Program-made: the position numbers and the translations under genes
NCBI RefSeq assembly: GCF_018882285.1
Contig: NZ_JACVOT010000001.1
Span: 1,309,916-1,373,915 of the forward strand
Reading direction: 5' to 3'
Origin: Polynucleobacter sp. AM-26B4
GTDB lineage: Bacteria; Pseudomonadota; Gammaproteobacteria; Burkholderiales; Burkholderiaceae
DNA: 64,000 bases
Notes under the pieces: model-generated
What the model saw: only the letters and a program-made list of their open reading frames with translations
What the model was told of the DNA's origin: nothing
The model's database searches: none
In this document: one piece after another, positions 43,997-54,636 of the stretch
Numbering within the stretch: the first letter of the stretch is position 1
Layout: each line of letters begins with the position of its first letter

Positions 43997-45142
43997 ATGA
44001 TAAAAAAGATTGAAACAATTCTAGTCGATATCCCGACTATTCGTCCACACAAGCTTTCTGTGGCAACCATGAATACCCAAACACTGGTTTTGGTGCGGAT
44101 TATTTGTGGGGACGGAATTGTTGGTTGGGGCGAGGCCACCACCATCGGCGGCTTAAATTATGGCGAGGAAAGTCCTCAAAGTATCAAAATCAATATTGAT
44201 ACTCATATAGCCCCATTGCTCATTGGAATGCGAGCAAATGAAATTGGTAAGGCCATGAGCAAAATTAGAAAAATTGTTCAAGGTAATCGCTTTGCCAAGT
44301 GTGCAATTGAGACAGCACTTTTAGACGCACAAGGTAAACGCTTAGGAATCCCAGTCAGTGAATTACTGGGCGGACGTGTACGTGATAGTTTCCCGGTTGC
44401 TTGGACTTTGGCCAGTGGCGATACCAGCAAAGATATTGCTGAAGCAGAGGCAATGATCGAGAAGAAGCGCCACAATATTTTCAAGCTAAAAATTGGTGTT
44501 AAGCCTTTGGATGTAGATATCAAGCATGTTCTTGAGATTAAAAAGGCTTTGGGCGAAAAAATCAGTGTGCGTGTAGACGTTAATCAAGCATGGACTGAAC
44601 TACAGGCAGTTGAGGGTATGGCTGCCTTGGAAGCGGGCGGCATAGATTTAGTAGAACAGCCAGTGAAAGCTGAGCACCGAGACAGTATGGGGCGCTTAGC
44701 CCAGCGTTTTGCGATTGCAGTGATGGCAGACGAAGCACTTCATGGGCCATTAGACGCCTATCAAATTGCTCACCAATCGGCCGCAGATGTTTTTGCCGTC
44801 AAGATCACGCAATCCGGTGGACTATTTCCTGCTAAACAAGTTGCAACGATTGCCCAAATGGCCGGTATTGGATTGTATGGCGGCACGATGTTGGAGGGTG
44901 GTGTAGGAACAGCCGCCTCTGCTCAATTATTTGCAACATTCAATGATCTGTCTTATGGCACTGAACTCTTTGGTCCATTGCTATTAACAGAAGAAATTCT
45001 GACTGAATCACTTGCTTATCGTGATTTTGGTTTGAATGTATCTAATAAGCCAGGTTTGGGCATTGATCTGGATATCGACAAAATCAATTTCTTCCGCCGT
45101 GCTCAGGGTTTCACTGACACGATTGAAGCTATCTCTGCATAA
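43997..45142 (+). CDS. catB: Muconate cycloisomerase
   Basis: Cycloisomerises cis,cis-muconate to muconolactone. 381 residues of the enolase superfamily: the catalytic K-x-K (Lys163-x-Lys165 in FKLKIGV), VRVDVNQAW, LVEQPV and MADEALHG bring the Mg ligands. First gene of the plus-strand catBCA-benABCD-catIJ-pcaFD operon. The mandelate-racemase-like family includes chloromuconate cycloisomerases, but the neighbours point to ordinary benzoate/catechol metabolism. Confidence 0.93.
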   Translation: MIKKIETILVDIPTIRPHKLSVATMNTQTLVLVRIICGDGIVGWGEATTIGGLNYGEESPQSIKINIDTHIAPLLIGMRANEIGKAMSKIRKIVQGNRFAKCAIETALLDAQGKRLGIPVSELLGGRVRDSFPVAWTLASGDTSKDIAEAEAMIEKKRHNIFKLKIGVKPLDVDIKHVLEIKKALGEKISVRVDVNQAWTELQAVEGMAALEAGGIDLVEQPVKAEHRDSMGRLAQRFAIAVMADEALHGPLDAYQIAHQSAADVFAVKITQSGGLFPAKQVATIAQMAGIGLYGGTMLEGGVGTAASAQLFATFNDLSYGTELFGPLLLTEEILTESLAYRDFGLNVSNKPGLGIDLDIDKINFFRRAQGFTDTIEAISA

Positions 45143-45152
45143 GGATATAAAA

Positions 45153-45443
45153 ATGTTATTTCATGTACGTATGGATGTGAATATTCCTTCGGAGATGCCT
45201 GAAGAAAAAGCATCAAAAATAAAGCAAGTAGAAAAAGAATACGCTCAAAAACTTCAAGAGCAGGGAAAGTGGCGTCATTTATGGCGTATTGCAGGACAGT
45301 ACGCCAACATCAGCATATTTGATGTCTCAGATGTGGATGAGCTTCATCAAATTCTTTCTAACTTACCGTTGTTCCCTTATATGCAAATTGAGGTGATGCC
45401 CATGTGTCGTCATCCTTCTTCTGTGAGGGAGGGTGACAAATAA
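45153..45443 (+). CDS. catC: Muconolactone delta-isomerase
   Basis: Converts muconolactone to 3-oxoadipate enol-lactone. 96 residues, the family length, from ATG 45153 (AAGGA 7 nt upstream); the frame is open further 5' inside catB but that is not coding. MLFHVRMDVNIPSEMP, the central WRHLWRIAGQYANISIFDV and the C-terminal PLFPYMQIEVMPMCRHPS are typical. Ten nt after catB. Confidence 0.95.
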   Translation: MLFHVRMDVNIPSEMPEEKASKIKQVEKEYAQKLQEQGKWRHLWRIAGQYANISIFDVSDVDELHQILSNLPLFPYMQIEVMPMCRHPSSVREGDK

Positions 45444-45515
45444 ACCAATCTTTATACAAACACGATGTGAATTTGAAATCTTTAAAACAAACAAATACTT
45501 CTCTAGGAGAAAAAA

Positions 45516-46436
45516 ATGAAACACACTGAAATTGATGCAATAGTTAAAAGTTGGATTGTGGATGCAGCTGATAAGCCAGCTAATCCCCGCGTACAAGCAA
45601 TTGTTTTACGTATTGTGTCTGATCTATGCAAAGCAATCGAAGATTTAGACATTTCGGCAACTGAATTCTGGAAAGGCTTGGAGTATCTTCAAGAGGCTGG
45701 CAAGCGTCATGAATTAGGTTTGCTAGCCCCAGGTATTGGTCTAGAGCGCTTTTTAGATATGCGCGCTGATGAGGCTGATGCTAAAGCAGGTCTTACAGGG
45801 GGTACTCCACGTGCTATTGAAGGCCCATTGTATGTGGCTGGTGCACCTGAGTCAGTTGGCTTTGCAAGATTGGATGATGGCACTGAAGTAGAAGTGGCTG
45901 AAACTTTATTGATGCAAGGTACGGTTTATGGCGCAAACGGAAAGCCATTGTCAAACGCCAAAGTTGAAGTTTGGCATGCAAATACAAAAGGTAGTTACTC
46001 ATACTTTGATCAAACACAATCAGCATTTAATTTGCGTCGCACAATTATCACTGATGCACAGGGTCGCTATAGCTTCCAGAGCATCATGCCTAATGGCTAT
46101 GGTTGTCCTCCAGGTGGTTCTACTCAGACTCTATTAGACCTTTTAGGTCGTCATGGTAACCGTCCAGCGCACGTGCACTTTTTCGTTACAGCAGATGGCC
46201 ATAGAAAGTTAACGACACAAATCAACATTGATGGCGATAAGTATCTTTGGGACGATTTTGCTTTTGCGAGCCGCGAAGGTCTTGTGCCTCCACTAAAGCG
46301 TATCAACGATGCAGCTGAGTTAGCAAAACATAATTTGAAGAAACCATTTGCTTCAATTGACTTCGACATTCACATGGTTGAAGAGAAGCCAAAAGCAGCC
46401 TCTGGTTTAGTTGATCGTATTCGTGCAGCAGTTTAA
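45516..46436 (+). CDS. catA: Catechol 1,2-dioxygenase
   Basis: Intradiol ring cleavage of catechol to cis,cis-muconate. 306 residues. N-terminal helical dimerisation region, then the beta-sandwich with the ferric ligands: Tyr near 161, Tyr195 (NGYGCPPGG), His219 and His221 (RPAHVHFF). ATG has AGGAG upstream. Between catC and benA, a slightly unusual order compared with Pseudomonas catBCA adjacent to separate ben genes. Confidence 0.95.
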   Translation: MKHTEIDAIVKSWIVDAADKPANPRVQAIVLRIVSDLCKAIEDLDISATEFWKGLEYLQEAGKRHELGLLAPGIGLERFLDMRADEADAKAGLTGGTPRAIEGPLYVAGAPESVGFARLDDGTEVEVAETLLMQGTVYGANGKPLSNAKVEVWHANTKGSYSYFDQTQSAFNLRRTIITDAQGRYSFQSIMPNGYGCPPGGSTQTLLDLLGRHGNRPAHVHFFVTADGHRKLTTQINIDGDKYLWDDFAFASREGLVPPLKRINDAAELAKHNLKKPFASIDFDIHMVEEKPKAASGLVDRIRAAV

Positions 46437-46448
46437 TTAGTTGAATGA

Positions 46449-46466
46449 CCGAGAGTGATCTCTCGG
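46449..46466 (+). other. Hairpin between catA and benA
   Basis: CCGAGAG-TGAT-CTCTCGG, 7-bp stem, 22 nt before the benA start; may stabilise or partly terminate the transcript. Confidence 0.4.
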
Positions 46467-46488
46467 CTTCAATTTTAAGGAGAATGTA

Positions 46489-47856
46489 ATGATTCCAATT
46501 CATCCAGACACAACACCAACTTTAAAGAGTATTGATCAGTTTTTAGTTGAAGATAAAGAGAAGGGCGACTACCGCCTCCATCGCAGTGCCTTTACTGATG
46601 AAGCACTATTTGAGCTAGAGATGAAGCATATTTTTGAGGGCAATTGGATTTACCTTGCCCACGAAAGTCAAATACCTAACATCAATGATTACTACACGAC
46701 TCACATTGGTCGTCAGCCGATTTTCATTGCTAAAAATCGCGAAGGTCAATTAAATGCATTTATCAATGCATGTAGTCACCGTGGTGCTCAACTATGTCGT
46801 TATAAGCGTGGCAATAAAGCCACTTATACATGCCCATTCCATGGCTGGACTTTTAATAACAACGGTAAGTTGTTAAAGGTGAAAGATCCAGAAGAAGCCG
46901 GTTATCCAGAATGTTTTAATAAAGAAGGTTCACATGACCTTAAGAAATTAGCTCGTTTTGAAAATTATCGTGGCTTTTTGTTCGGTAGCTTGAATGCCGA
47001 TGTTGCACCTTTGAAAGAGTTTTTAGGTGAAGCAGCAAAAATCATTGACATGATTGTTGATCAATCAAAAGATGGTTTAGAGGTTCTCAAAGGAGCTTCT
47101 ACGTATACCTATGAAGGTAACTGGAAGTTACAAGCTGAAAACGGTGCGGATGGTTATCACGTTTCAGCAGTTCATTGGAACTATGCTGCTACGACCAATC
47201 GTCGTAAAGAGCAAGAAGCCAGAGAAGACAACATCAAAGCGATGGATGCTGGTAAATGGGGTAAGCAGGGTGGTGGTTTCTATGCTTTTGACCATGGCCA
47301 TCTTTTATTGTGGACAAAGTGGGCCAATCCAGAAGATCGCCCTAATTATTCTCGTCGCGATGAGTTTTCAGAGAAATTTGGAAAACCTGTGGCTGATTGG
47401 ATGATTGAACGTTCAAGAAATCTGTGTCTATATCCAAACGTGTATTTGATGGATCAGTTTGGTTCACAGATTCGCCTTTTAAGACCTATATCTGTGGATA
47501 AGACAGAAGTCACCATTTACTGCATCGCGCCAAAAGGTGAGGCACCGGAAGCTCGTACAAGACGTATTCGCCAATATGAAGATTTCTTCAATGTGAGCGG
47601 CATGGCAACCCCAGACGATCTTGAAGAATTCAGAGCCTGTCAGCTAGGTTTTATGGGAAAGGCCTTGGAGTGGAATGACATGTGCCGCGGTTCCGAGCAT
47701 TGGATCGATGGTCCAGATGATGCAGCGAAAGAAATTGGTCTAGAGCCTGTGATGAGTGGTGTGAAAACTGAAGACGAAGGTCTGTACACAGTTCAGCATC
47801 GCTATTGGCTTGACGTTATGAAGAAAGCCATGAAGGAAGAGCAGGTGAAAGCATGA
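46489..47856 (+). CDS. benA: Benzoate 1,2-dioxygenase large (alpha) subunit
   Basis: Rieske non-haem iron oxygenase subunit that dihydroxylates benzoate with BenB and BenC. 455 residues. Rieske ligands Cys95, His97, Cys115 and His118 (CxH-x17-CxxH). The mononuclear iron site includes the [13 protein letters not shown] histidines. Toluate or anthranilate dioxygenases are close relatives, but the benABCD order with catechol genes favours benzoate. AAGGAG upstream of ATG; stop overlaps benB. Confidence 0.94.
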   Translation: MIPIHPDTTPTLKSIDQFLVEDKEKGDYRLHRSAFTDEALFELEMKHIFEGNWIYLAHESQIPNINDYYTTHIGRQPIFIAKNREGQLNAFINACSHRGAQLCRYKRGNKATYTCPFHGWTFNNNGKLLKVKDPEEAGYPECFNKEGSHDLKKLARFENYRGFLFGSLNADVAPLKEFLGEAAKIIDMIVDQSKDGLEVLKGASTYTYEGNWKLQAENGADGYHVSAVHWNYAATTNRRKEQEAREDNIKAMDAGKWGKQGGGFYAFDHGHLLLWTKWANPEDRPNYSRRDEFSEKFGKPVADWMIERSRNLCLYPNVYLMDQFGSQIRLLRPISVDKTEVTIYCIAPKGEAPEARTRRIRQYEDFFNVSGMATPDDLEEFRACQLGFMGKALEWNDMCRGSEHWIDGPDDAAKEIGLEPVMSGVKTEDEGLYTVQHRYWLDVMKKAMKEEQVKA

Positions 47857-48344
47857 AAAGTATTCAAATAGCTGACGTTAATGCTTTTCTTTATCGTGAA
47901 AGTCGCTTACTTGACGATGAGCAGTGGGACGAGTGGTTGAATCTGTACCACGAGGATGTCGAGTTTTGGATGCCGAGTTGGGATGATGATGATCAATTGG
48001 TCACCAATCCTCAAGAAGAAATTTCTTTGATTTATTACCCAACGCGAGCTGGCCTAGAAGACCGTGTTTTCAGAATCAAAACGGAGCGTTCAAGCGCCAC
48101 CATGCCTGATACACGTACTTCTCACAATATCAATAATGTTGAAATTGAAAAACGTGATGGTGATGAGTTAACTGTGCGATTCAATTGGGTCACATTAAGC
48201 CATCGCTACAAAACTAACTTCACATATTTCGGTATGTCTCGTTACGTCATCGATTTTTCTTCTGAACAACCAGTGATCAAGAAAAAGTACGTAGTACTTA
48301 AAAATGACTACATCCATCAAGTAATTGATATTTATCACATCTAA
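47853..48344 (+). CDS. benB: Benzoate 1,2-dioxygenase small (beta) subunit
   Basis: 163-residue beta subunit with the NTF2-like fold typical of ring-hydroxylating dioxygenases ([31 protein letters not shown]). It stabilises the alpha3-beta3 hexamer. ATGA overlap with benA. Confidence 0.94.
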   Translation: MKSIQIADVNAFLYRESRLLDDEQWDEWLNLYHEDVEFWMPSWDDDDQLVTNPQEEISLIYYPTRAGLEDRVFRIKTERSSATMPDTRTSHNINNVEIEKRDGDELTVRFNWVTLSHRYKTNFTYFGMSRYVIDFSSEQPVIKKKYVVLKNDYIHQVIDIYHI

Positions 48345-49379
<1,035 letters not shown>

Positions 49380-49380
49380 G

Positions 49381-50166
49381 ATGCCTAAGAAATTACGATT
49401 TAAGAACAAAGTCGTTGTTGTGACTGGTGCTGCCCAAGGTATTGGTGAGGGTGTTACGCAAGCTATCGCTAGTGAAGGTGGCCAAGTAGTTTTAGCAGAT
49501 CGATCGGATTTGGTAAAAGAAGTCGCAAAAAAAATCAAAGCTCAAAAGGGAGATTGTGAATACTGCCTTTGCGATTTAGAAACTTATGCGGGTGCAAAAA
49601 AATTAATTTCTTTTGCAATAAAAAAGTATGGGCGTATAGACATCCTTATCAATAATGTTGGTGGAACTATTTGGGCAAAACCTTTTGAGGAATACACAGA
49701 AGATCAAATCATTGCTGAAATTAATCGCTCATTATTCCCAACTTTATGGTGTTGTCGTGCTGTTTTGCCACAAATGATCAAGCAGCAATCCGGAAATATC
49801 GTCAATATTTCCTCTATTGCTACTCGCGGTATCTATCGCATTCCTTATTCCGCCTCCAAGGGTGGGGTGAATGCCATGACCGCAAGTTTGGCATTTGAGC
49901 ACTCAAAAGATGGCATTCGGGTCAATGCGGTGGCAACAGGTGGTACTGAAGCGCCGCCACGCAAAATTCCGAGAAATAAAAATCCAATGTCTAAGCAAGA
50001 GCAGATTTGGTATCAGGGAATCATTGATCAAACCATTGAATCAAGTTTGATGCATCGTTACGGATCAATTGAAGAGCAGGTCAATGCAATTCTATTTTTA
50101 GCCTCAGATGAATCCAGCTACATCACAGGAACTGTGTTGCCTGTAGGCGGCGGTGACCAAGGATAA
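49381..50166 (+). CDS. benD: Benzoate diol (cis-dihydrodiol) dehydrogenase
   Basis: Short-chain dehydrogenase that oxidises and decarboxylates the benzoate dihydrodiol to catechol. 261 residues from ATG 49381, one nt after the benC stop; an in-frame ATG at 49345 inside benC is rejected. NAD motif VTGAAQGIGEG, NNVGG, catalytic Ser and YxxxK (PYSASKGG). Confidence 0.94.
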   Translation: MPKKLRFKNKVVVVTGAAQGIGEGVTQAIASEGGQVVLADRSDLVKEVAKKIKAQKGDCEYCLCDLETYAGAKKLISFAIKKYGRIDILINNVGGTIWAKPFEEYTEDQIIAEINRSLFPTLWCCRAVLPQMIKQQSGNIVNISSIATRGIYRIPYSASKGGVNAMTASLAFEHSKDGIRVNAVATGGTEAPPRKIPRNKNPMSKQEQIWYQGIIDQTIESSLMHRYGSIEEQVNAILFLASDESSYITGTVLPVGGGDQG

Positions 50167-50220
50167 AAATGATCAAGTCAACAAAGATGGCGTTGACATT
50201 AAAAATTAATAAAGGTTTAT

Positions 50221-50880
50221 ATGATTGATAAAACAAGTTATTCAATGAAGTCAGCCATTTCAAAAATAGCTGATGGCAATACAGTCATGATTGGTGGTTT
50301 TGGTACAGCCGGACAGCCTGCTGAATTAATCGATGCTTTGATTGAACATGGTGCAAAAGACTTAACGATTGTTAATAACAATGCTGGTAATGGTGATTTT
50401 GGATTAGCTGCTCTTTTAAAAGCCGGTCGAGTCAGAAAAATCATCTGTTCATTTCCGAGGCAATCTGATTCATATGAATTTGACAAGCTATATCACGCTA
50501 AAAAGATAGAGCTAGAGTTGGTGCCTCAAGGAAATTTGGCTTGCAGAATTCAAGCCGCTGGATCAGGTTTGGGTGCCATATTCACGCCAACTGGGTATGG
50601 AACGATGTTAGCTGAAGGAAAAGAGACGATGGAAATCGCTGGTCGTCACTATGTTCTTGAATACCCCATTTATGCAGATTTCGCATTGATCAAAGCCAAT
50701 AAAGGTGATCGTTGGGGCAATCTCACCTATAGAAAAACTGCAAGAAATTTCGGCCCAATCATGGCTGCAGCTGCGAAGTGCACCATTGCGCAGGTTAAAG
50801 AAATTTTGCCTCTTGGAGAACTTGACCCAGAGAACATTGTGACGCCAGGAATTTTTGTACAACATGTTGTGCGTATATAA
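50221..50880 (+). CDS. catI: 3-oxoadipate CoA-transferase subunit A
   Basis: 219 residues, class I CoA-transferase alpha subunit. GGFGTAGQPAELIDALIEHGAKDLTIVNNNAGNG is the N-terminal CoA-binding signature. With CatJ it moves CoA from succinyl-CoA to 3-oxoadipate. Could equally be named pcaI. Confidence 0.92.
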   Translation: MIDKTSYSMKSAISKIADGNTVMIGGFGTAGQPAELIDALIEHGAKDLTIVNNNAGNGDFGLAALLKAGRVRKIICSFPRQSDSYEFDKLYHAKKIELELVPQGNLACRIQAAGSGLGAIFTPTGYGTMLAEGKETMEIAGRHYVLEYPIYADFALIKANKGDRWGNLTYRKTARNFGPIMAAAAKCTIAQVKEILPLGELDPENIVTPGIFVQHVVRI

Positions 50881-50889
50881 GAGAGAAAA

Positions 50890-51537
50890 ATGACATATCA
50901 GAAACTGACACGTGAACAGATTGTCCAGCGCGTTGCGAAGGATATCCCTGAAGGAGCTTACGTAAATTTAGGTATTGGCTTACCTACAAAGATTGCAAAT
51001 TATCTAGACAAAGATAAAGAAATATTTTTGCATAGTGAGAATGGTGTTTTGGGTATGGGCCCAGCTCCTGCGGCTGGTGAAGAAGACCCAGAGTTAATCA
51101 ATGCTGGAAAAGAGTACATCACTCTATTGACTGGTGGTTGCTATTTCCATCATGGAGATTCTTTCACCATGATGCGAGGTGGTCATATTGATATTTGTGT
51201 TCTAGGCGCATTTCAAGTAGCAGCCAATGGTGATTTAGCTAATTGGCACACCGGTGCAACTGATGCGATTCCTGCAGTTGGTGGGGCCATGGACTTGGCA
51301 ATCGGTGCCAAAAATGTTTTTGTGACCATGGAGCATTTGACGAAAACTGGCGAGTCAAAGATTGTTGATAGGTGTTCTTACCCTTTAACTGGTATCGGCT
51401 GTGTTGACAGAATTTATACCGATTTGGCAGTGATTGATGTAAGCAAAGATGGCTTGGTTCTCAAGGAGATGGTTGAGGGCATGACTTTTAATGAATTGCA
51501 GCAATTGACTGCAGCAAAACTTTTAGATGGACGTTGA
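50890..51537 (+). CDS. catJ: 3-oxoadipate CoA-transferase subunit B
   Basis: 215-residue beta subunit with the active-site glutamate in SENGVLGMGP and the N-terminal YVNLGIGLPTKIANY. Nine nt after catI. Confidence 0.93.
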   Translation: MTYQKLTREQIVQRVAKDIPEGAYVNLGIGLPTKIANYLDKDKEIFLHSENGVLGMGPAPAAGEEDPELINAGKEYITLLTGGCYFHHGDSFTMMRGGHIDICVLGAFQVAANGDLANWHTGATDAIPAVGGAMDLAIGAKNVFVTMEHLTKTGESKIVDRCSYPLTGIGCVDRIYTDLAVIDVSKDGLVLKEMVEGMTFNELQQLTAAKLLDGR

Positions 51538-51549
51538 TAGGTGATGTTA

Positions 51550-52752
51550 ATGAATGCGTATATATGTGATGCAATTAGAACCCCATTTGGCAAATATGGT
51601 GGTTCACTTTCTTCAATGAGACCTGATGATCTTGGATCTTTACCGATTAAATCTTTGATGCTCAGAAATGCAAGCGTTGACTGGTGTGCTGTAGATGACG
51701 TGATTTATGGTTGTGCGAATCAAGCAGGTGAAGATAATCGTAACGTTGGGCGCATGTCTAGTTTGCTGGCAAGATTACCAATCGAGGTACCAGGTACAAC
51801 AGTTAACCGCTTGTGTGGATCCAGTCTTGATGCGATTGGAATCGCAAGTAACGCAATTAAAGCAGGTTCGGCAGATTTATTGATTGCTGGTGGCGTAGAA
51901 AGCATGAGTCGCGCCCCTTTTGTGATGGGTAAGGCTGATACTGCATTTTCTAGAGTTGCAAAAATAGAAGACACAACCATTGGTTGGCGCTTTATTAATC
52001 CATTGATGAAAGCTCAGTACGGTGTTGATTCTATGCCTGAAACTGCAGAGAACGTTGCAACTGATTTCAAAGTAAACCGAATTGATCAAGATATGTTTGC
52101 TTTCAAGAGTCAAATGAAAGCAGCCAAAGCTCAAGCTGATGGAATATTTCAGCAAGAAATAGTGCCGGTCACCATTCCGCAGAAAAAAGGTGACCCAGTT
52201 CAGTTTATTCATGATGAGCATCTCAGAATTGACACATCGTTCGAGAGTTTACAAAAGCTCAAAGGGGTTGTGAGACCTGACGGTACAGTTACAGCAGGCA
52301 ATGCATCTGGCGTCAATGATGGAGCTTGTGCTTTGCTATTAGCTTCTGAGGATGGTGTTAAACAACATGCCTTGGTACCTAAAGCCAGGATTGTTGCAGT
52401 TGCCGCTGCTGGGGTTGCTCCTAGAATCATGGGCTTTGGACCATCTCCTGCTGTAAAAAAAGTTTTAGCAAAAGCAAATTTAAAACTTGAGCAAATGGAC
52501 GTTATTGAGCTCAATGAAGCGTTTGCATCACAAGCATTGGCTGTGATTCGTGATCTTGGTTTACCTGATGACGCACCCCACATCAATCCTAATGGGGGAG
52601 CCATTGCTCTTGGACATCCTTTAGGTGCATCAGGCGCTAGATTGGTGACGACTGCGATGTATCAACTTCACCGAACAAAAGGTCGTTATGCCTTGTGTAC
52701 GATGTGCATTGGTGTGGGTCAGGGTATCGCAATCATCATTGAGAGGGTTTGA
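51550..52752 (+). CDS. pcaF: 3-oxoadipyl-CoA thiolase
   Basis: Cleaves 3-oxoadipyl-CoA to succinyl-CoA and acetyl-CoA, the last step. 400 residues from ATG 51550 (TAGGTG upstream; GTG 51541 and ATG 51544 are also in frame). Thiolase catalytic Cys89 (NRLCGSSLDAIG), His in GHPLGASGAR and Cys in CMCIGVGQG are intact. The stop overlaps pcaD (TGATG). Confidence 0.94.
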   Translation: MNAYICDAIRTPFGKYGGSLSSMRPDDLGSLPIKSLMLRNASVDWCAVDDVIYGCANQAGEDNRNVGRMSSLLARLPIEVPGTTVNRLCGSSLDAIGIASNAIKAGSADLLIAGGVESMSRAPFVMGKADTAFSRVAKIEDTTIGWRFINPLMKAQYGVDSMPETAENVATDFKVNRIDQDMFAFKSQMKAAKAQADGIFQQEIVPVTIPQKKGDPVQFIHDEHLRIDTSFESLQKLKGVVRPDGTVTAGNASGVNDGACALLLASEDGVKQHALVPKARIVAVAAAGVAPRIMGFGPSPAVKKVLAKANLKLEQMDVIELNEAFASQALAVIRDLGLPDDAPHINPNGGAIALGHPLGASGARLVTTAMYQLHRTKGRYALCTMCIGVGQGIAIIIERV

Positions 52753-53528
52753 TGTCGGTATTCACTAAGGATGGAATCAGTACTTTTTATGAGTTATCTG
52801 GTTCCTCAAAGCGTCGACCACTGATTCTTTCTAATTCGCTCGGTACAAGCCATAGGATGTGGGATTTGCAAATCTCTGAATTATCAGAGCATTTTGATGT
52901 GATACGTTATGACACCTTGGGGCATGGCTTGTCCAGCGGCCCTAAAGGACCTTATACGATTGATCAATTGAGTCAGCAGGTGATTGATTTGTTGAATCAA
53001 TTAAATATTGATAAGGTTAATTTTTGTGGTTTATCCATGGGTGGGGTGATTGGTCAATGGTTAGCGATTCATCATCCACAGCGAATTGACCATTTAGTTC
53101 TGGCAAATACTGCACCTAAAATTGGCACGAAAACTGCTTGGTTAGAGAGAGCGGCTTTGGTTCGATCTGTTGGAATGGATCCTATTGCCGACTCAGCCCC
53201 AAGTCGTTGGTTCACGCCAGATTTTTGTAAGGCGCAAAGTGAGCAACTAAAGGATTTAGTCGAGAATCTAAGATTATCTGATTCAGAGGGATATGCTGCA
53301 TGTTGTGAGGCTTTATCAAAAGCTGATTTATTACAAAGTATTGATAAGATTAAGTCATCAACTTTGATCATTGCGGGTACTGAAGATCCAGTCACCACAG
53401 TATCTGATGGCATTTATATGAGTAAGATGATTCCTAATTCAACGTTAGTTCAAATTAAGGCGTCCCATATCTCTAATGTGGAAAATCCAAAAGAATTTAC
53501 TGCTGCTTTATTAAATTTTTTAGTATAG
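52752..53528 (+). CDS. pcaD: 3-oxoadipate enol-lactonase
   Basis: Alpha/beta hydrolase, 258 residues, opening 3-oxoadipate enol-lactone to 3-oxoadipate. Nucleophile Ser95 in GLSMGG, acid in AGTEDPV and His in KASHISNVENP. ATG shares a base with the pcaF stop. Completes the catechol branch of the beta-ketoadipate pathway. Confidence 0.92.
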   Translation: MSVFTKDGISTFYELSGSSKRRPLILSNSLGTSHRMWDLQISELSEHFDVIRYDTLGHGLSSGPKGPYTIDQLSQQVIDLLNQLNIDKVNFCGLSMGGVIGQWLAIHHPQRIDHLVLANTAPKIGTKTAWLERAALVRSVGMDPIADSAPSRWFTPDFCKAQSEQLKDLVENLRLSDSEGYAACCEALSKADLLQSIDKIKSSTLIIAGTEDPVTTVSDGIYMSKMIPNSTLVQIKASHISNVENPKEFTAALLNFLV

Positions 53529-53538
53529 GAGGTCGATA

Positions 53539-53829
53539 ATGACTGCTTATGTCATAGGTCACGTAAAAGTTTTAGACGCTCATTTGTGGGATCAATATCG
53601 ACAGTCAGTTCCTGAGACATTCAAAAATTATGGTGCTGAAGTCATGATTCGCGCCAATAAAATGCGATGTTTATCAGGTCAAGATCTCTTTTCTGATCAA
53701 ATTGTGGTGATTCGTTTTCCAAATTCTGAGCTTATTGAGTCTTGGTACCAATCTGAGTCTTATCAACAATTGATTTCATTGAGAGACCGTGCTGCAGAAG
53801 TCCATCTCTTCTCTTACTCTGGGTCATAG
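53539..53829 (+). CDS. DUF1330 family protein
   Basis: 96-residue ferredoxin-like (dimeric alpha-beta barrel) small protein with the DUF1330 pattern MTAYVIGHVKVLDAHLWDQY and VIRFPNSELIESWYQSESYQ. GGAGG lies about 6 nt before its ATG. It is the last gene of the benzoate operon, 10 nt after pcaD. Function unknown; relatives often accompany catabolic enzymes. Confidence 0.85.
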   Translation: MTAYVIGHVKVLDAHLWDQYRQSVPETFKNYGAEVMIRANKMRCLSGQDLFSDQIVVIRFPNSELIESWYQSESYQQLISLRDRAAEVHLFSYSGS

Positions 53830-53868
53830 TATTTAAAGTCATGTACATGTTCTGACTGAAGTAAAAAA

Positions 53869-53890
53869 AGCCACCCTTAGGAGGGTGGCT
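53869..53890. terminator. Bidirectional terminator between the ben/cat operon and the LIV operon
   Basis: AGCCACCCT (53869-53877), loop TAGG, AGGGTGGCT (53882-53890). The A7 run on its left gives a U-tract to the minus-strand transporter operon. Confidence 0.8.
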
Positions 53891-53922
53891 AAGTCAGGAA
53901 GAAGAGGAGACTGACGAACTAC

Positions 53923-54636
53923 TTAAACGCCCAGATATTTCTGAATTATTTCTGGATTCTTTTTAATTTCTTCACTTTTACCGTCAAAAACTACTTGGCC
54001 TTTAACCAAGATAACTGATCGATCACAAATCTCAGTCACAGCTTGGTGATTTTTATCAATCACGATGCATGCAATTCCAGTCTGTCGAACTGTTTTGACT
54101 ATTTTCCAAATTTCTTGAGCTATCAGTGGTGCCAAGCCCTCAGTTGCTTCATCGAGTATGAGTAAGTCTGGATTGGTCATCAGTGCACGACCAATGGTCA
54201 GCATTTGCTGTTCGCCGCCTGATAATTGCCAGCCGCCGTTATTGATTCTTTCTCCTAGACGCGGGAAAGTATTCATTACCCGATCAAAAGTCCAATCTAA
54301 CTGACCATCGACACCTTCGCGTGCAGCCATCAATAAATTTTCTCTAACAGATAGATTCGGAAAAATACCTCTACCTTCTGGAACGTAGGCAATACCTCTT
54401 TGAGCTAATCGGTAGGTGGGCATTGATGAAAAATCATCGCCTTTAACCATTATTCGACCATGACGTGGTTTAACAATGTTTAATAGACTTTTAAGTAGGG
54501 TAGTTTTACCCATACCGTTTCTTCCCATTAGGGCAACACCTTCACCTCTTTTAATGTGAAAGTCCACTCCATGAAGAACGTGGCTGTGACCGTAATAAGT
54601 ATGAATTTCTTTACCTTCAAGTAGCATGTCAGACAT
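53923..54636 (-). CDS. livF: Branched-chain/aromatic ABC transporter ATPase LivF-type
   Basis: 237 residues. Walker A GRNGMGKTTLLKS, signature LSGGEQQML, Walker B LLILDEATEGLAP. ATG 54636 has AAGGAG upstream and overlaps the livG stop by 8 nt. Second ATPase of a LIV-type importer, probably for benzoate or a conjugate given the neighbours. Confidence 0.92.
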   Translation of the reverse strand: MSDMLLEGKEIHTYYGHSHVLHGVDFHIKRGEGVALMGRNGMGKTTLLKSLLNIVKPRHGRIMVKGDDFSSMPTYRLAQRGIAYVPEGRGIFPNLSVRENLLMAAREGVDGQLDWTFDRVMNTFPRLGERINNGGWQLSGGEQQMLTIGRALMTNPDLLILDEATEGLAPLIAQEIWKIVKTVRQTGIACIVIDKNHQAVTEICDRSVILVKGQVVFDGKSEEIKKNPEIIQKYLGV